64,000 nucleotides of DNA from Streptococcus infantis SK970 (GCA_000223255.2 AFUT01000008.1:1-64000), one strand, 5' to 3'; positions 37,961 through 45,978 are shown, numbered from the stretch's first letter. Made by a program: numbers and translations. Notes: a model not told the origin generated them from the letters alone.

Positions 37961-37989
37961 ATTATAACATATTTCAAGCGCTCTCAAAA
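37961..37989 (-). promoter_or_regulatory. yesL-yesM-yesN promoter with cre-like site
   Basis: On the minus strand the -10 TATAAT (37966-37961) lies 17 nt from a weak TTTTGA -35. Between them, TTTCAAGCGCTCTCA (37972-37986, plus-strand reading) matches the CcpA cre consensus except one base, in a place that would repress. Confidence 0.65.
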
Positions 37990-38271
37990 ACAGAAGCAGT
38001 AAAAAGGGCAAGAGAATTTAACTCATTACTTTTTTAGAAGTAAGCTTGGAGTAGGGGTCATCCTTGTTAAAAGTGTACAAACACCAAACTATAAAAAATT
38101 ACATTTATTGGTTTAACAATGATGTTTGTGCTATAATAAATATAGAAAGAGATACCGATTAATAATCAAAGAACAAAGGCTTTACCAGGGCAGATGGATA
38201 TGTTTGAAAATTAGATAATTACTATTCAACTTAATTATTGGTTTGACAAAATAACGAAAGGAGTATGGACC
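37990..38271. other. Intergenic region with promoter of the 50-aa gene
   Basis: No gene seen on either strand. Plus-strand TATAAT at about 38131 has a TTTAAC upstream. The string ATTGGTTT occurs twice (about 38118 and 38237). Confidence 0.4.
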
Positions 38272-38424
38272 ATGACTATTTTTATTTTAAGAACTACCGT
38301 GTTTTGGATTGCTCTTATTTTGAGTCTTTTCTCTGATAAATTGTTCAAACAACAATATGTAAAAATCATAAAAATAATTTGCGCTATAATCATGTTAGTC
38401 GTATCATTATCATATCTGTTCTAA
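38272..38424 (+). CDS. Short hydrophobic protein (50 aa)
   Basis: ATG at 38272 behind GAAAGGAGTATGGACC. Two hydrophobic segments (FILRTTVFWIALILSLF; IICAIIMLVVSLSYLF) with a basic link KLFKQQYVKIIK. A strong terminator follows at once. This is a small membrane protein with its own transcript; short peptides like this can be regulators or toxins, but there is no direct evidence. Confidence 0.55.
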   Translation: MTIFILRTTVFWIALILSLFSDKLFKQQYVKIIKIICAIIMLVVSLSYLF

Positions 38425-38432
38425 GTTATTTT

Positions 38433-38470
38433 AAGAATACAGGACTTTGTTTGTCCTGTATTCTTTTTTT
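38433..38470 (+). terminator. Terminator of the 50-aa gene
   Basis: Stem AAGAATACAGGAC / GTCCTGTATTCTT with a T-tract. Confidence 0.9.
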
Positions 38471-38504
38471 CTCTATAAAACATGCATTGATAAAAACGAA
38501 TAAC

Positions 38505-38532
38505 AAAAACACCCCCGGTTAGGGAGTGTTTT
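38505..38532 (-). terminator. Terminator of the stress operon
   Basis: On the minus strand AAAACACTCCC / GGGGGTGTTTTT with a short loop, 30 nt after the csbD stop. Confidence 0.85.
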
Positions 38533-38563
38533 CAAGGAAAATAGCAAGATTACCTAAATTTTA

Positions 38564-38769
38564 TTATTTAGCGTCGTCTTTTTAAAGATGTTTTTAACAC
38601 CTTCAACAGCGCCTTCAATAGCGTCTTTTGCATCTTCAGCGACTTCTTTCACTTTAGAAGCAACTTTTTCAGCAGCTCCTTCACTTTCAAGTCCTTTATC
38701 GCCTATCAATTTGCCAACGCCTTCTTTAACAGATCCTGATGCTTGGTTGAATTTTTCTTCTGTAGACAT
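38564..38769 (-). CDS. CsbD family stress protein (frame broken at the last codons)
   Basis: Reconstructed 68 aa; one A is missing near 38582, so the true end is FKKDDAK. A typical CsbD start ([25 protein letters not shown] region) is followed by a repetitive Ala/Glu/Lys helix. CsbD proteins are small, highly charged and induced under general stress. Last gene of the glsB-amaP-DUF2273-gls24 operon. Confidence 0.8.
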
Positions 38770-38804
38770 AAGTATGTCCTCCTTTTATTTTTCTAAATTA
38801 GTAA

Positions 38805-39422
38805 TTATTGAACACGTGGTTCTGCTTTGGCTGCAGCGTCTTTAACATTGTCAACGCCTTGGCCAACTTTTCTTGAACGAATTCAGCGCCTTCACTAAGT
38901 TTTCTTGTGCTGCTGCGACACCTGAACCGATACCAGATTTCACTCTAGACAATTGTTCTGACGCGAACTCGCCTGTTGATTCTGCCACATCAGTTACACG
39001 ATCTTGAAGGCTAACTGAGTCTGCTTCATATTGTTCTTTAGTTTTGATGTCAACAACATTAACGTTAACTTCAACAACTTCTAGATCAGTCATTTTTGCA
39101 ACTTCTGATACGATAACGTCTTTGATTTCCTTGTATAGAGTTGGAACGTTTTTTCTGTACTCTACGATAACATTCAAGTCAACTGCTACTTGTTCTTTAC
39201 CAACTTCAACGTTAACACCTTGTGTTACATCGTTAGTATTAATAAGTTTTTCTGTAAGATTTGAGAAGAAACCGCCGTCAACATGTAATAGTCCTGGGAC
39301 TCTATCTAGTGAAAGGCCGATGATTTTTTGAATAACTTTATCTTCGTAAGTTAATTCTCCGCGAACATCTTTAGAAACAACAACATCTTTTTTTCAGTTA
39401 CATTTTTTTCTACGTTTGACAT
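38805..39422 (-). CDS. gls24: Gls24/Asp23-family envelope stress protein (frame broken three times)
   Basis: Reconstructed 206 aa with single A residues restored near 39389, 38906 and 38876. The Asp23 domain includes YEDKVIQKIIGLSLDRVPGL and VDLNVIVEYRKNVPTLYKEI. A long Ala/Glu/Gly/Val helix tail ends DAAAKAEPRVQ. Members are abundant cytoplasmic proteins held at the membrane by AmaP under alkaline or wall stress. The neighbouring amaP and DUF2273 genes fit this. Confidence 0.85.
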
Positions 39423-39433
39423 ATGAAACTCCT

Positions 39434-39604
39434 TTATTTATTTAAATAATTCTTCTGTACATAGTATCCCAACCAAATTCCTAAGGCTCCACAGATTAAA
39501 ACGAACAATGTTTTAAAGAAACCGAAGGATAGGATGAAGCAGGCTAGAATAATACCTACCACACCACATAGAATTGGGGATTGATATTTTTTAAACCATT
39601 CCAT
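39434..39604 (-). CDS. DUF2273 small membrane protein
   Basis: Encodes 56 aa: MEWFKKYQSPILCGVVGIIL, a second hydrophobic stretch, and an end WLGYYVQKNYLNK. Two short membrane helices. It lies between amaP (11-nt gap) and gls24 (11-nt gap), the usual place of DUF2273 genes in alkaline-shock operons. Confidence 0.75.
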   Translation of the reverse strand: MEWFKKYQSPILCGVVGIILACFILSFGFFKTLFVLICGALGIWLGYYVQKNYLNK

Positions 39605-39615
39605 TTTTTACTTCC

Positions 39616-40179
39616 TTACTTTACACGACTAACAATTTTCTTAGCTGCTTTTTGAGGGTCATATTCTTTTACTGAAACTTCCAGTTTAACCTCTCGATCA
39701 ATACCAAAGAATTCTTTCAATCCTTGAGTGATTTCGTTTTGAACTACTTCAAATTTGTTAGCAATGTTATCTGAAAGAACAGCTGTACCTTCTACATAAA
39801 CGAAACATTTCTTTTTCCGAGTATGTACCTGAATTTTGGGATTTTTGACCATCTTGTGTTCATCCAATAAACATCGAACAAACCCTTCAATAGCTGAATT
39901 TTTTAGTTTTAATTTATCGTCTTTAGTTCCAAGTTTTATTTCCAGATATTGTCTAGGATAAAACAGGATTACTAAGATCCATAATAAAACTAAGAGAGAC
40001 AGGCCTAGAAGCCCCCAAAATACATATCTAGCGAGATAATATTCAAATGATGTCTGTCGCCAGCTAGGCAATTGAATTCCTAAATCGCTGACCTGTTGGT
40101 AATCTATCAAAATAGGAAGGAAAATTGTCAAGATTAAAATACAGAAAATAAACAATAATATTTTCTTTGATTTTGACAT
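39616..40179 (-). CDS. amaP: Alkaline-shock membrane anchor protein AmaP
   Basis: Encodes 187 aa from the ATG at 40179 (MSKSKKILLFIFCILI). Two N-terminal membrane helices (about residues 6-26 and 53-75), then a soluble Asp23-like domain (KNPKIQVHTRKKKCFVYVEG; VKLEVSVKEYD). AmaP anchors Asp23/Gls24 proteins at the membrane. Intact in this assembly, unlike its neighbours. Confidence 0.85.
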   Translation of the reverse strand: MSKSKKILLFIFCILILTIFLPILIDYQQVSDLGIQLPSWRQTSFEYYLARYVFWGLLGLSLLVLLWILVILFYPRQYLEIKLGTKDDKLKLKNSAIEGFVRCLLDEHKMVKNPKIQVHTRKKKCFVYVEGTAVLSDNIANKFEVVQNEITQGLKEFFGIDREVKLEVSVKEYDPQKAAKKIVSRVK

Positions 40180-40264
40180 ATAAAATCCTTTCAATTAGTG
40201 CAACAAACCATAGCTTTACCCGTCATTATAAATTAAAATCTATAGTCTGCTTTCGAGTAAAAAA

Positions 40265-40512
40265 TTAACCTTTTTCACCCAAAAAGAACGATACCACAGA
40301 AACCACAATCACTGCACCAACAATAGATGGGATGATAGCCATACCAGCTAGTGAAGATCCACAAGTGCCAAGAAGCGATTGACCAACTGATGAACCGATT
40401 AAACCGGCAAAATATTAGCAATTACTCCCATTGAGCCACCTTTTTTTGTGATTGCTCCTGCTGCAAGGCCGATAAAGCCTCCTACAATAATGGGCCACAA
40501 GCCTCCTTTCAT
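40265..40512 (-). CDS. glsB: GlsB/YeaQ/YmgE family membrane protein (frame broken once)
   Basis: Reconstructed 82 aa; one T is missing near 40413. Gly/Ala-rich membrane helices: WPIIVGGFIGLAAGAITKKG, then ANIFAGLIGSSVGQSLLG, and IIPSIVGAVIVVSVVSFFLG. This is the transglycosylase-associated GlsB family, first gene of the stress operon behind a CcpA-controlled promoter. The start ATG lies unusually close to an AAAGGAGG that is inside the reading frame, so a later TTG/GTG start is possible. Confidence 0.75.
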
Positions 40513-40538
40513 AATCCCAATATATCTGGATTACATTT

Positions 40539-40567
40539 AGTATAACACAAGGTGAGAGCGCTTACAA
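40539..40567 (-). promoter_or_regulatory. Stress-operon promoter overlapped by a perfect cre site
   Basis: On the minus strand the -35 TTGTAA (40567-40562) lies 17 nt from the -10 TATACT (40544-40539). TTGTAAGCGCTCTCA (40567-40553) fits the CcpA cre consensus WTGNAANCGNWNNCW at every position and covers the -35, so catabolite repression is expected. Confidence 0.8.
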
Positions 40568-40613
40568 ATTAAATGCTCACAAATATATGATTTAATAAAA
40601 TGTCTATTTTTTA

Positions 40614-40730
40614 AAACAACACAAAAACGCTCTAGACAATATGACTAGAGCGTTTTCTATATATCCGAACATCTAATTTATTTCACAAAAAATGTAGTCA
40701 AAAATGTAGTCATTCGGTTGATTTTTATTG
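40614..40730. repeat. Left copy of a 117-bp direct repeat (remnant right end of an IME)
   Basis: Identical base for base to 57573-57689. It contains a bidirectional terminator hairpin (AAACGCTCTAG / CTAGAGCGTTT) and two arm-type repeats AATGTAGTCA at 40691-40714. At 57.6 kb this sequence is the right end of the complete IME, so here it marks the leftover end of a second, deleted element. Confidence 0.85.
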
Positions 40731-40822
40731 AAATGTATTGAAATTGGAAAAAGAAAAACACTTAAAATAAGCGTTTTTCTTATGTATTGATTCGTATTGA
40801 ATGCTTACTTCACTTATAAAAA
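40730..40822. repeat. Attachment-site copy 1 (rpmG 3'-end relic)
   Basis: 86 bp (40730-40815) nearly identical to 42107-42192, including a terminator-like AAAAC.CTTAAAAT.AGCGTTTTT. Its edge, 40805-40822, corresponds to the last codons of rpmG on the minus strand (GTG AAG TAA kept, upstream bases diverged). Confidence 0.75.
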
Positions 40823-40933
40823 GATTAAATAATTTCTATTTTAGCTGTTAGAAACGTTGGTACATCAATGTTTTTAGAATGCTACATAATAAAAGGTAGA
40901 GTGAATGGTAGAGTAGTAAAAATAGTTGTTATC

Positions 40934-41266
40934 CTAGTTGATTAAAAAATCTCTGATTTCCTCATCTTTTATAAAATAATATATAATTTTCCCCTCTCTT
41001 CTAGTATCCAAGATGTTTTGATTGGCTAGTTTACGAAGATGGTGGGAGGCAGATGCCATACTGAGATTTAGTAAACAGGCTATATCACAGACACAGAGTT
41101 CTTCGACGGCAAGGAGATAAAAGATGATATTTATCTGTTTATTATCGGTAAATTTTGATAAAATGCGAAGTGATTTTTGGACTTTTTCCTTTTCAAGGTA
41201 GTTCGTTGCGGTTGTAACATTTTGTTGATTTATAACATCCACTTGACAGATACTATCTTTTTTCAT
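40934..41266 (-). CDS. cadX: CadX/CadC-type ArsR-SmtB metal-responsive repressor
   Basis: Encodes 110 aa. The metal-binding recognition motif is ELCVCDIACLLNLSMASASH, with the winged-helix HLRKLANQNILDTRREGKII. Two Cys in CVC plus the N-terminal Cys7 are typical Cd/Pb/Zn ligands. It lies 10 nt after the cadD stop, as in cadDX operons. Expected to bind the dyad in front of cadD and release it on cadmium. Confidence 0.9.
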   Translation of the reverse strand: MKKDSICQVDVINQQNVTTATNYLEKEKVQKSLRILSKFTDNKQINIIFYLLAVEELCVCDIACLLNLSMASASHHLRKLANQNILDTRREGKIIYYFIKDEEIRDFLIN

Positions 41267-41276
41267 AATTTTTCTC

Positions 41277-41891
41277 CTAGCCGAACACAGTCCTTAGCAT
41301 ATCAAAGCTGTTGTTTTCAATCAGGATATACATCCCCAATCCTAAATAAACAACGGCAATAAACCATCTGCTATATTTTTCCAAAGTTTCTCCAACAGAA
41401 GGGACTTGTGCCAATTTTTGGGCAGAAAAAACCAAGAGATAAATCATGACTAGAAAGGTAAGTAAAGCCACTATCAAATTCGCTAAATTTAAGGTAATAA
41501 AATATGGGACAAAAACACCAATATTGTCAGCACCACAACTTGCAAAAGTAATCATAGCGACTAGAAAAATCAGGTTTTTATCATCTTTGCGCAAACCATC
41601 TTTTGCAATAGCTTCTCCATCAGAATCTCCTAAAAGCAAAACTTTGAGTCCTAGGAAAATTGGAATCAAACCGAGCAAACCTAAAATCTCTTTACTAGGA
41701 ATATAATTTAAGACAAATGCAAAAAGTAAACTTAGCAATATTAGACTAACAGAGCCTAGAAATTGTCCTAAATAGATGTTAATAATGTCTTTTCTGCTTT
41801 TTCTTTTGGCAAAAAATAACATTAGGATAATAAGTAAGTCTACGGCTGTCCCAGAATACAGGATTATTGAAGTAACAATATTTTGAATCAT
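41277..41891 (-). CDS. cadD: Cadmium resistance transporter CadD
   Basis: Encodes 204 aa from the ATG at 41891 behind GAGGTG; an upstream in-frame ATG is less likely. Five to six membrane helices, with TAVDLLIILMLFFAKR, NIYLGQFLGSVSLILLSLL and ITFASCGADNIGVFVPYF, the CadD family signature region. Exports or sequesters cadmium. Cargo of the small rpmG-site module. Confidence 0.92.
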   Translation of the reverse strand: MIQNIVTSIILYSGTAVDLLIILMLFFAKRKSRKDIINIYLGQFLGSVSLILLSLLFAFVLNYIPSKEILGLLGLIPIFLGLKVLLLGDSDGEAIAKDGLRKDDKNLIFLVAMITFASCGADNIGVFVPYFITLNLANLIVALLTFLVMIYLLVFSAQKLAQVPSVGETLEKYSRWFIAVVYLGLGMYILIENNSFDMLRTVFG

Positions 41892-41900
41892 AAAACACCT

Positions 41901-41952
41901 CATTCAAATATATTTTTGAATGTATTCTAACATTAAACTTTGTAGATGTCAA
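41901..41952 (-). promoter_or_regulatory. cadDX promoter and operator
   Basis: On the minus strand -35 TTGACA (41952-41947), 17 nt, -10 TAGAAT (41929-41924), then a perfect dyad CATTCAAA-N6-TTTGAATG (41901-41922), placed as a CadX/CadC operator should be, between the -10 and the start codon. Confidence 0.85.
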
Positions 41953-42002
41953 CTTCAGCTCCATCAAAATATAGATAAGAAGGTAGTGTACCAAACATTA
42001 AA

Positions 42003-42033
42003 AAGCCCTGCCATCGAAATGATAGCAGGGCTT
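42003..42033 (-). terminator. Terminator shielding cadDX from integrase transcription
   Basis: Hairpin AAGCCCTGC / GCAGGGCTT, T-tract on the minus strand, between the end of the integrase gene and the cadD promoter. Confidence 0.8.
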
Positions 42034-42106
42034 AACTTCAATATCCAGATGATATATTTATCTAAAAAAGGTAGAGAAAAAGGTAGAGTTTGGACTGAAA
42101 TATAGT

Positions 42107-42200
42107 GAAATGTATTGAAATTGAAAAAAGAAAAAACGCTTAAAATCAGCGTTTTTCTTATGTATTGATTCGTATTGAATGCTTACTTCACTTCTGTAAA
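42107..42200. repeat. attL of the IME, with the original rpmG 3' end
   Basis: The minus strand at 42200-42183 reads TTT ACA GAA GTG AAG TAA, i.e. F-T-E-V-K-stop, the end of ribosomal protein L33. The present rpmG ends TTT ACA GAG GTT AAA TAG (57784-57767). TTTACAGA is common to both and is the likely crossover. The 86-bp repeat with 40730-40815 covers 42107-42192. Confidence 0.8.
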
Positions 42201-42269
42201 GGTTGTGAATGTTATTTTAGCACTCTTTAAACGCTGTTATATCAACGTTTTTAGATTGTTCTATAGAAA

Positions 42270-42293
42270 ATGTAGTCATAAATGTAGTCATTT
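42270..42293. repeat. Arm-type integrase binding repeats (left end)
   Basis: AATGTAGTCA twice in tandem (42270-42279 and 42284-42293). The same pair occurs at 40691-40714 and 57650-57673. This is the usual layout of arm sites for Tn916-type integrases. Confidence 0.7.
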
Positions 42294-42295
42294 TG

Positions 42296-43561
42296 CTAAG
42301 CCGTCAATTTTGCAATTTCTTTGAGGTAGATTTCAACTGCTTCTGCTTTCTTTTTCGGTGCCAATTCAGCATAAGTGTCCATAGTCGTTTTAATTGACTT
42401 ATGACCCATCCTTATCTGGAGTTCTTTCCAATTAGCACCAGCATTCAGCATCAAAGAAGCATGTGTATGACGGAAAAGGTGGAAACCATAGTTTGGCAGC
42501 CCCAACTCAGTTAAACGCTTTTTAAGCGTTGCACGTTCATTTCTATCACACATATAGTTCCCGTAAATTGTCGGGAAAATCAAGTCCACAGTTGGTAAAT
42601 CATGACTCACAAAGTAATCACTCATCTCAGCATGAAAAGCTTTCAAGTCATCCAAAACTTGTCTCGGTACTGCAACTCTTCTGTTACCAGAATCAGTTTT
42701 GGCACTGTTCTTACAAACAATCTCACCCTTAATCCCAAGTTTCTTACTTCCAACTTTCCACATCAGCGTCTTGTTAACGATGATTTCATTGGAATCAAAA
42801 TCGAGATCATGAATCGATAAAGCAAGAAGTTCATTGATTCGAAGCGCAGAAGCTAACAGCGTGTCGCAGATAACTTTGAATCTTCGATTTGCTCGAGTAT
42901 CAGGAAGAGTATCAAGATAGTTCAGCCAAGTAGCCAAGTCCTCTCCATGTAATACCATGATTCTCTCCTTTACCACCTTCGGTTTTGGAGGGATTTTTAC
43001 TGTCCGAGCTGGATTATGAGAAAGTTCAAAATTCGTGATCCCATAATCGAAAATATCACTGAGCTTATAGATAACTGCACCGAAATCTTTTGCGTGTCCC
43101 TTTTTGGATTTTTTAACACCCGATTCAACAGACTTTTTAGATTGTTGAGCTAATTTATTAACCCAAATCTGAATATCTGCAGATTTTATCTCTTCCGGCC
43201 TATATTCTCCAAACTTAGGGATGATATAGGTATCAAGATAGCTTCGAACCCGATTGATGGTATTCTGAGAAGTGACCCAAGTTACAAAACTGACAAACCA
43301 GGCTTCAGCTAACTCTTCGAAGTTATTAATCAACAAGGTCTCTTTTAGAGTTGAGCCTTTCGCTTCAAAATCAATCCGAGCTTGAATGATTTTCCTGTCA
43401 AGACTTTTTAGAGTTTTAGCAGTTATAGATGATGTAACTTTTTTACCAGTTTTAACATCTACACCAATATATACACCACGTTGCGTATAGCTAATAGTTC
43501 CGCTACTCTTGGTAGTTTTAATGACTTTTCGATTGTTGTGAATGATAGTTTCTTTCTGCAT
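42296..43561 (-). CDS. int: Tyrosine recombinase integrase
   Basis: Encodes 421 aa. An N-terminal arm-binding domain (GTISYTQRGVYIGVDVKTGK), a SAM-like core-binding domain (TINRVRSYLDTYIIPKFGEY), and a catalytic domain with ALRINELLAL (Arg), HLFRHTHASL near 361 (HxxR), GHKS near 387 and the tyrosine in TMDTY near 397. Complete and intact. It ends directly at attL, as expected for a site-specific integrase, and its target is the rpmG 3' end. Confidence 0.95.
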   Translation of the reverse strand: MQKETIIHNNRKVIKTTKSSGTISYTQRGVYIGVDVKTGKKVTSSITAKTLKSLDRKIIQARIDFEAKGSTLKETLLINNFEELAEAWFVSFVTWVTSQNTINRVRSYLDTYIIPKFGEYRPEEIKSADIQIWVNKLAQQSKKSVESGVKKSKKGHAKDFGAVIYKLSDIFDYGITNFELSHNPARTVKIPPKPKVVKERIMVLHGEDLATWLNYLDTLPDTRANRRFKVICDTLLASALRINELLALSIHDLDFDSNEIIVNKTLMWKVGSKKLGIKGEIVCKNSAKTDSGNRRVAVPRQVLDDLKAFHAEMSDYFVSHDLPTVDLIFPTIYGNYMCDRNERATLKKRLTELGLPNYGFHLFRHTHASLMLNAGANWKELQIRMGHKSIKTTMDTYAELAPKKKAEAVEIYLKEIAKLTA

Positions 43562-43652
43562 AGTAGCCTTTCACGTTCGGATATATAAAAGGCTAAAATA
43601 ACAACCTCACATTATTCCATGTGATATTACTATTTTAGCACATTTTTTAGAA

Positions 43653-43913
43653 TCAAGGAGTTAAATAGGTCAGCACATCCTCCATTCTATAGTAAACAGT
43701 TCGAGTACCCTCAATCGGTGGTTCTAGACGCCTTAGTCCGGTCTTCTCCCAAGACTTCAACGTATTTGGTGAAATTTTCAGTACCGAGAGCAACTCTTTT
43801 TGAGTAAGTATACTTACATTCTTTTGAGTATTTTCTTGTTTCTGCATCAAAGTAAGCAAGCAATTCAAAATCTGCTCGATTTGATTCAGCTTTATGAGTT
43901 CATTGTTCGTCAT
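43653..43913 (-). CDS. xis: Excisionase-like MerR/HTH_17 protein
   Basis: Encodes 86 aa. The C-terminal half is a winged helix-turn-helix: LTQKELLSVLKISPNTLKSW, then GTRTVYYRMEDVLTYL. The size and the place directly upstream of int fit an excisionase/directionality factor. Its start overlaps the rep stop. Confidence 0.8.
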   Translation of the reverse strand: MTNNELIKLNQIEQILNCLLTLMQKQENTQKNVSILTQKELLSVLKISPNTLKSWEKTGLRRLEPPIEGTRTVYYRMEDVLTYLTP

Positions 43914-44491
43914 TCTTCACTCTCCTTTCTGTTACTTGAGTGTCTACGTGAATCTAGATATTTTGCGAAAAAGTATGTCTTATCAATAATGAGATTCAAA
44001 AGTGACGGATTCTCAACTCGTGCATATCTAACAAGATTGTTAAACTCAGTAAAGTTGTGTTCTTCGATGATATCAATCACAGTTGAAAGAAATTGATCGT
44101 TATTATTAGTGATTAGAAATTGATCTAATTCAAAACCACAACCCGACTCTATTTCGTCGATATTGTAGAGTGTTTTACCAGGATTTTCAGCGTGTATAAA
44201 ATAATCGTACATCCCTTTTGGAGACATGACTATCTCTACATACGATGGTGTGTTAAGCTTTTCAGTTAGTAACTCTGATACCTGAGTATAGCTTTTAAGT
44301 GATTCGAAAAATAGAATCCCGTGTTTGTGTGCTTTTTTAAATTCTCCAGTTTCTTTATTTATATCCTTGTCATGCCAAGGGCTCAAGACAAATGGAATAT
44401 GCATCTCTTCAAGAATATCTAAATAATTTTTTGGTGCACTTTCTTGATATAACAAGAATGCCCATTTATTCGAACGTTTATCTTTGACCAT
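43910..44491 (-). CDS. rep: Rolling-circle replication initiator (Rep_2/RepB type)
   Basis: Encodes 193 aa. Family features: KWAFLLYQESAPKNYLDILE, IPFVLSPWHDKDINKETGEF, KKAHKHGILFFES (HxH metal site), and MSPKGMYDYFIH with the probable catalytic tyrosine. This is the PF01719 family of pMV158 RepB. The matching nick site lies in the 160 bases upstream. In IMEs such Reps can serve both replication and transfer nicking. Confidence 0.9.
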   Translation of the reverse strand: MVKDKRSNKWAFLLYQESAPKNYLDILEEMHIPFVLSPWHDKDINKETGEFKKAHKHGILFFESLKSYTQVSELLTEKLNTPSYVEIVMSPKGMYDYFIHAENPGKTLYNIDEIESGCGFELDQFLITNNNDQFLSTVIDIIEEHNFTEFNNLVRYARVENPSLLNLIIDKTYFFAKYLDSRRHSSNRKESEE

Positions 44492-44552
44492 GAATACCTC
44501 CCTTCAAATAGAATTTTCAAATTGTTTGCAATTCATGTGATTATTGATTACT

Positions 44553-44586
44553 GATACACTGGGGGTCGTAGTAGCCCCAGTGTATC
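44553..44586 (-). promoter_or_regulatory. Double-strand origin hairpin with pMV158-type nick site
   Basis: Stem GATACACTGGGG / CCCCAGTGTATC (44553-44564 / 44575-44586) exposes the minus-strand loop CTACTACGAC. TACTACG-AC is the nick sequence of the pMV158 family. It lies 62 nt upstream of rep. Confidence 0.9.
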
Positions 44587-44608
44587 TGCCAATTAGATTT
44601 CATGACAA

Positions 44609-44650
44609 GGCAGCACTTCTGGTCTTCACTACGTGAACCAAGCACTGCCA
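44609..44650. repeat. Second dyad beside the double-strand origin
   Basis: GGCAG / CTGCC outer arms with an inner TTCAC-TAC-GTGAA hairpin. This may be part of the Rep-binding region or a single-strand origin. Confidence 0.5.
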
Positions 44651-44655
44651 ATTTA

Positions 44656-45273
44656 TTATCTTTTTGTAGATTTAAACCAGAGCTTATTACCTCTCCTATT
44701 TGGTGCAGAAAAATAATATTCTGGATTGCGACTAGAAATTTCTTCTTTGATATAGGCTTCCATATCTCTCAATAATTTCTGAGCCTGTTGCGTCCTTGGA
44801 TACTTAATCACAATCGTCACAGAATCTTTTCTTACATCAACAACGCACTTAGATGTTGCTCTATTGAATTTCCTTAAAATAGGATTGAACCTTGTAACAG
44901 TAGAAGAGTTATCAATTGAAAAGGCTAGTTGAGAATTTTCGTCTTGTCTCAAAAACTGAATGAGTCGAATCGTTTGATATGCGGACTTAAAATAATTAAT
45001 AGGTGTGTCATAGAACAATCTCAGAATCAACTCAATTATGATGAGAAATGTTGCAATTAATGGTAATAAAATTGCCAGAGTTTTTGTATAGTACTCACCT
45101 TTACTAGCCCATTGTTTTATCGTCTCAAACAGATGAGATAAGTATGTACTTTGGGCATTTGCTATCAAAGCCTGTAGAAATCTAAGACCAATTGTCAAGC
45201 AAAGGAAAAACAAGCCATACATAAGTAGCATCACTGTAATATTAAACGTTCTCTGAAAGAAATTTTTTGACAT
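44656..45273 (-). CDS. Two-helix membrane protein of the mobilisation module
   Basis: Encodes 205 aa. Membrane helices at about residues 12-34 and 63-85. Soluble C-terminal half with STVTRFNPILRKFNRATSKC and KDSVTIVIKYPRTQQAQKLL. Lies directly after the TcpA-like ATPase (stop and start adjacent), so the two may form a coupling complex at the membrane, the small ATPase lacking its own anchor. Family not recognised. Confidence 0.6.
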   Translation of the reverse strand: MSKNFFQRTFNITVMLLMYGLFFLCLTIGLRFLQALIANAQSTYLSHLFETIKQWASKGEYYTKTLAILLPLIATFLIIIELILRLFYDTPINYFKSAYQTIRLIQFLRQDENSQLAFSIDNSSTVTRFNPILRKFNRATSKCVVDVRKDSVTIVIKYPRTQQAQKLLRDMEAYIKEEISSRNPEYYFSAPNRRGNKLWFKSTKR

Positions 45274-45978
45274 TCATAAAATACCTTTCTTGGTGAAATA
45301 AGTTGGGCATAGCAGCGGGAGCACTTGATAGGGATGCTCATTATCAATGATTTGAATAAGTCCTGTACCTTTGCCAACTGGAATCACAATCCCTTCGGGA
45401 TCAAGGTCTGGGAACAAAAATTGCGTTGTTTTCTTATTAATATTTCCGATTTGAATCAATACATTTAGTTGTTCTCGAACAGAAACTGGGATTGTGTTGT
45501 GATCGAAACGTTGACTAACTAACAGAAGATGAACCCTAGTTGCTCGGCCAAGTAGAGCAACCTGCGATAAGAGCGCAAAGAAAGACTCTCTTATCGTTTT
45601 GTTGACACCCTCAGAAAGGGCTAGAACTTCATCTATTACAATTGTTAAATGCTTAAACTCTTGGTCAGAATTATCATAGAGAATTTCTTGTCGTTCTTGG
45701 ATAAGATTCAAACATGAGCTAAGATTCTCATTTATCTCTGATACAAAATCTGACTTTGAACGATTACGTTTAGGGTGGATAACTGAAATACCATTTTCAC
45801 GTGCCCACCTAGATGGGGTATCGAATTTGGGATCGACAATAATCAAGTCCGAAATATTTTTTAGTAAGCTAAGAAAATAGGTTAGAGCATAAGACTTACC
45901 AGATCCACTATTTCCTGCGATAGCTACAGAAGTTACTTTATTAAAATCCAGAGTTAAATTTTTCATGATCGGAATCAT
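45274..45978 (-). CDS. TcpA/FtsK-like coupling ATPase (compact form)
   Basis: Encodes 234 aa. Walker A AIAGNSGSGKSYALTYFLSL, Walker B LTIVIDEVLALSE, and HLLLVSQRFDHNTIPVSVRE as in FtsK/TcpA motors. It has no membrane helices and is shorter than TcpA (about 450-550 aa); the next gene supplies a membrane anchor. The start overlaps the previous stop (ATGA); a second ATG lies 12 nt inside. Probable coupling protein that brings the nicked IME strand to a channel supplied by another element. Confidence 0.8.
   Translation of the reverse strand: MIPIMKNLTLDFNKVTSVAIAGNSGSGKSYALTYFLSLLKNISDLIIVDPKFDTPSRWARENGISVIHPKRNRSKSDFVSEINENLSSCLNLIQERQEILYDNSDQEFKHLTIVIDEVLALSEGVNKTIRESFFALLSQVALLGRATRVHLLLVSQRFDHNTIPVSVREQLNVLIQIGNINKKTTQFLFPDLDPEGIVIPVGKGTGLIQIIDNEHPYQVLPLLCPTYFTKKGIL

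Larger units (their letters stand above)
40805..42200. mobile_element. Integrase-less cadmium-resistance module (CIME-like)
   Basis: A 1.4-kb segment between two attachment copies (40730-40822 and 42107-42200). Just inside both ends lie paired GGTAGAG repeats (about 40892-40912 and 42070-42089), different from the AATGTAGTCA arms of the neighbouring IME. Contents are cadD, cadX and a terminator. There is no integrase, so it would need one in trans. Confidence 0.65.
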
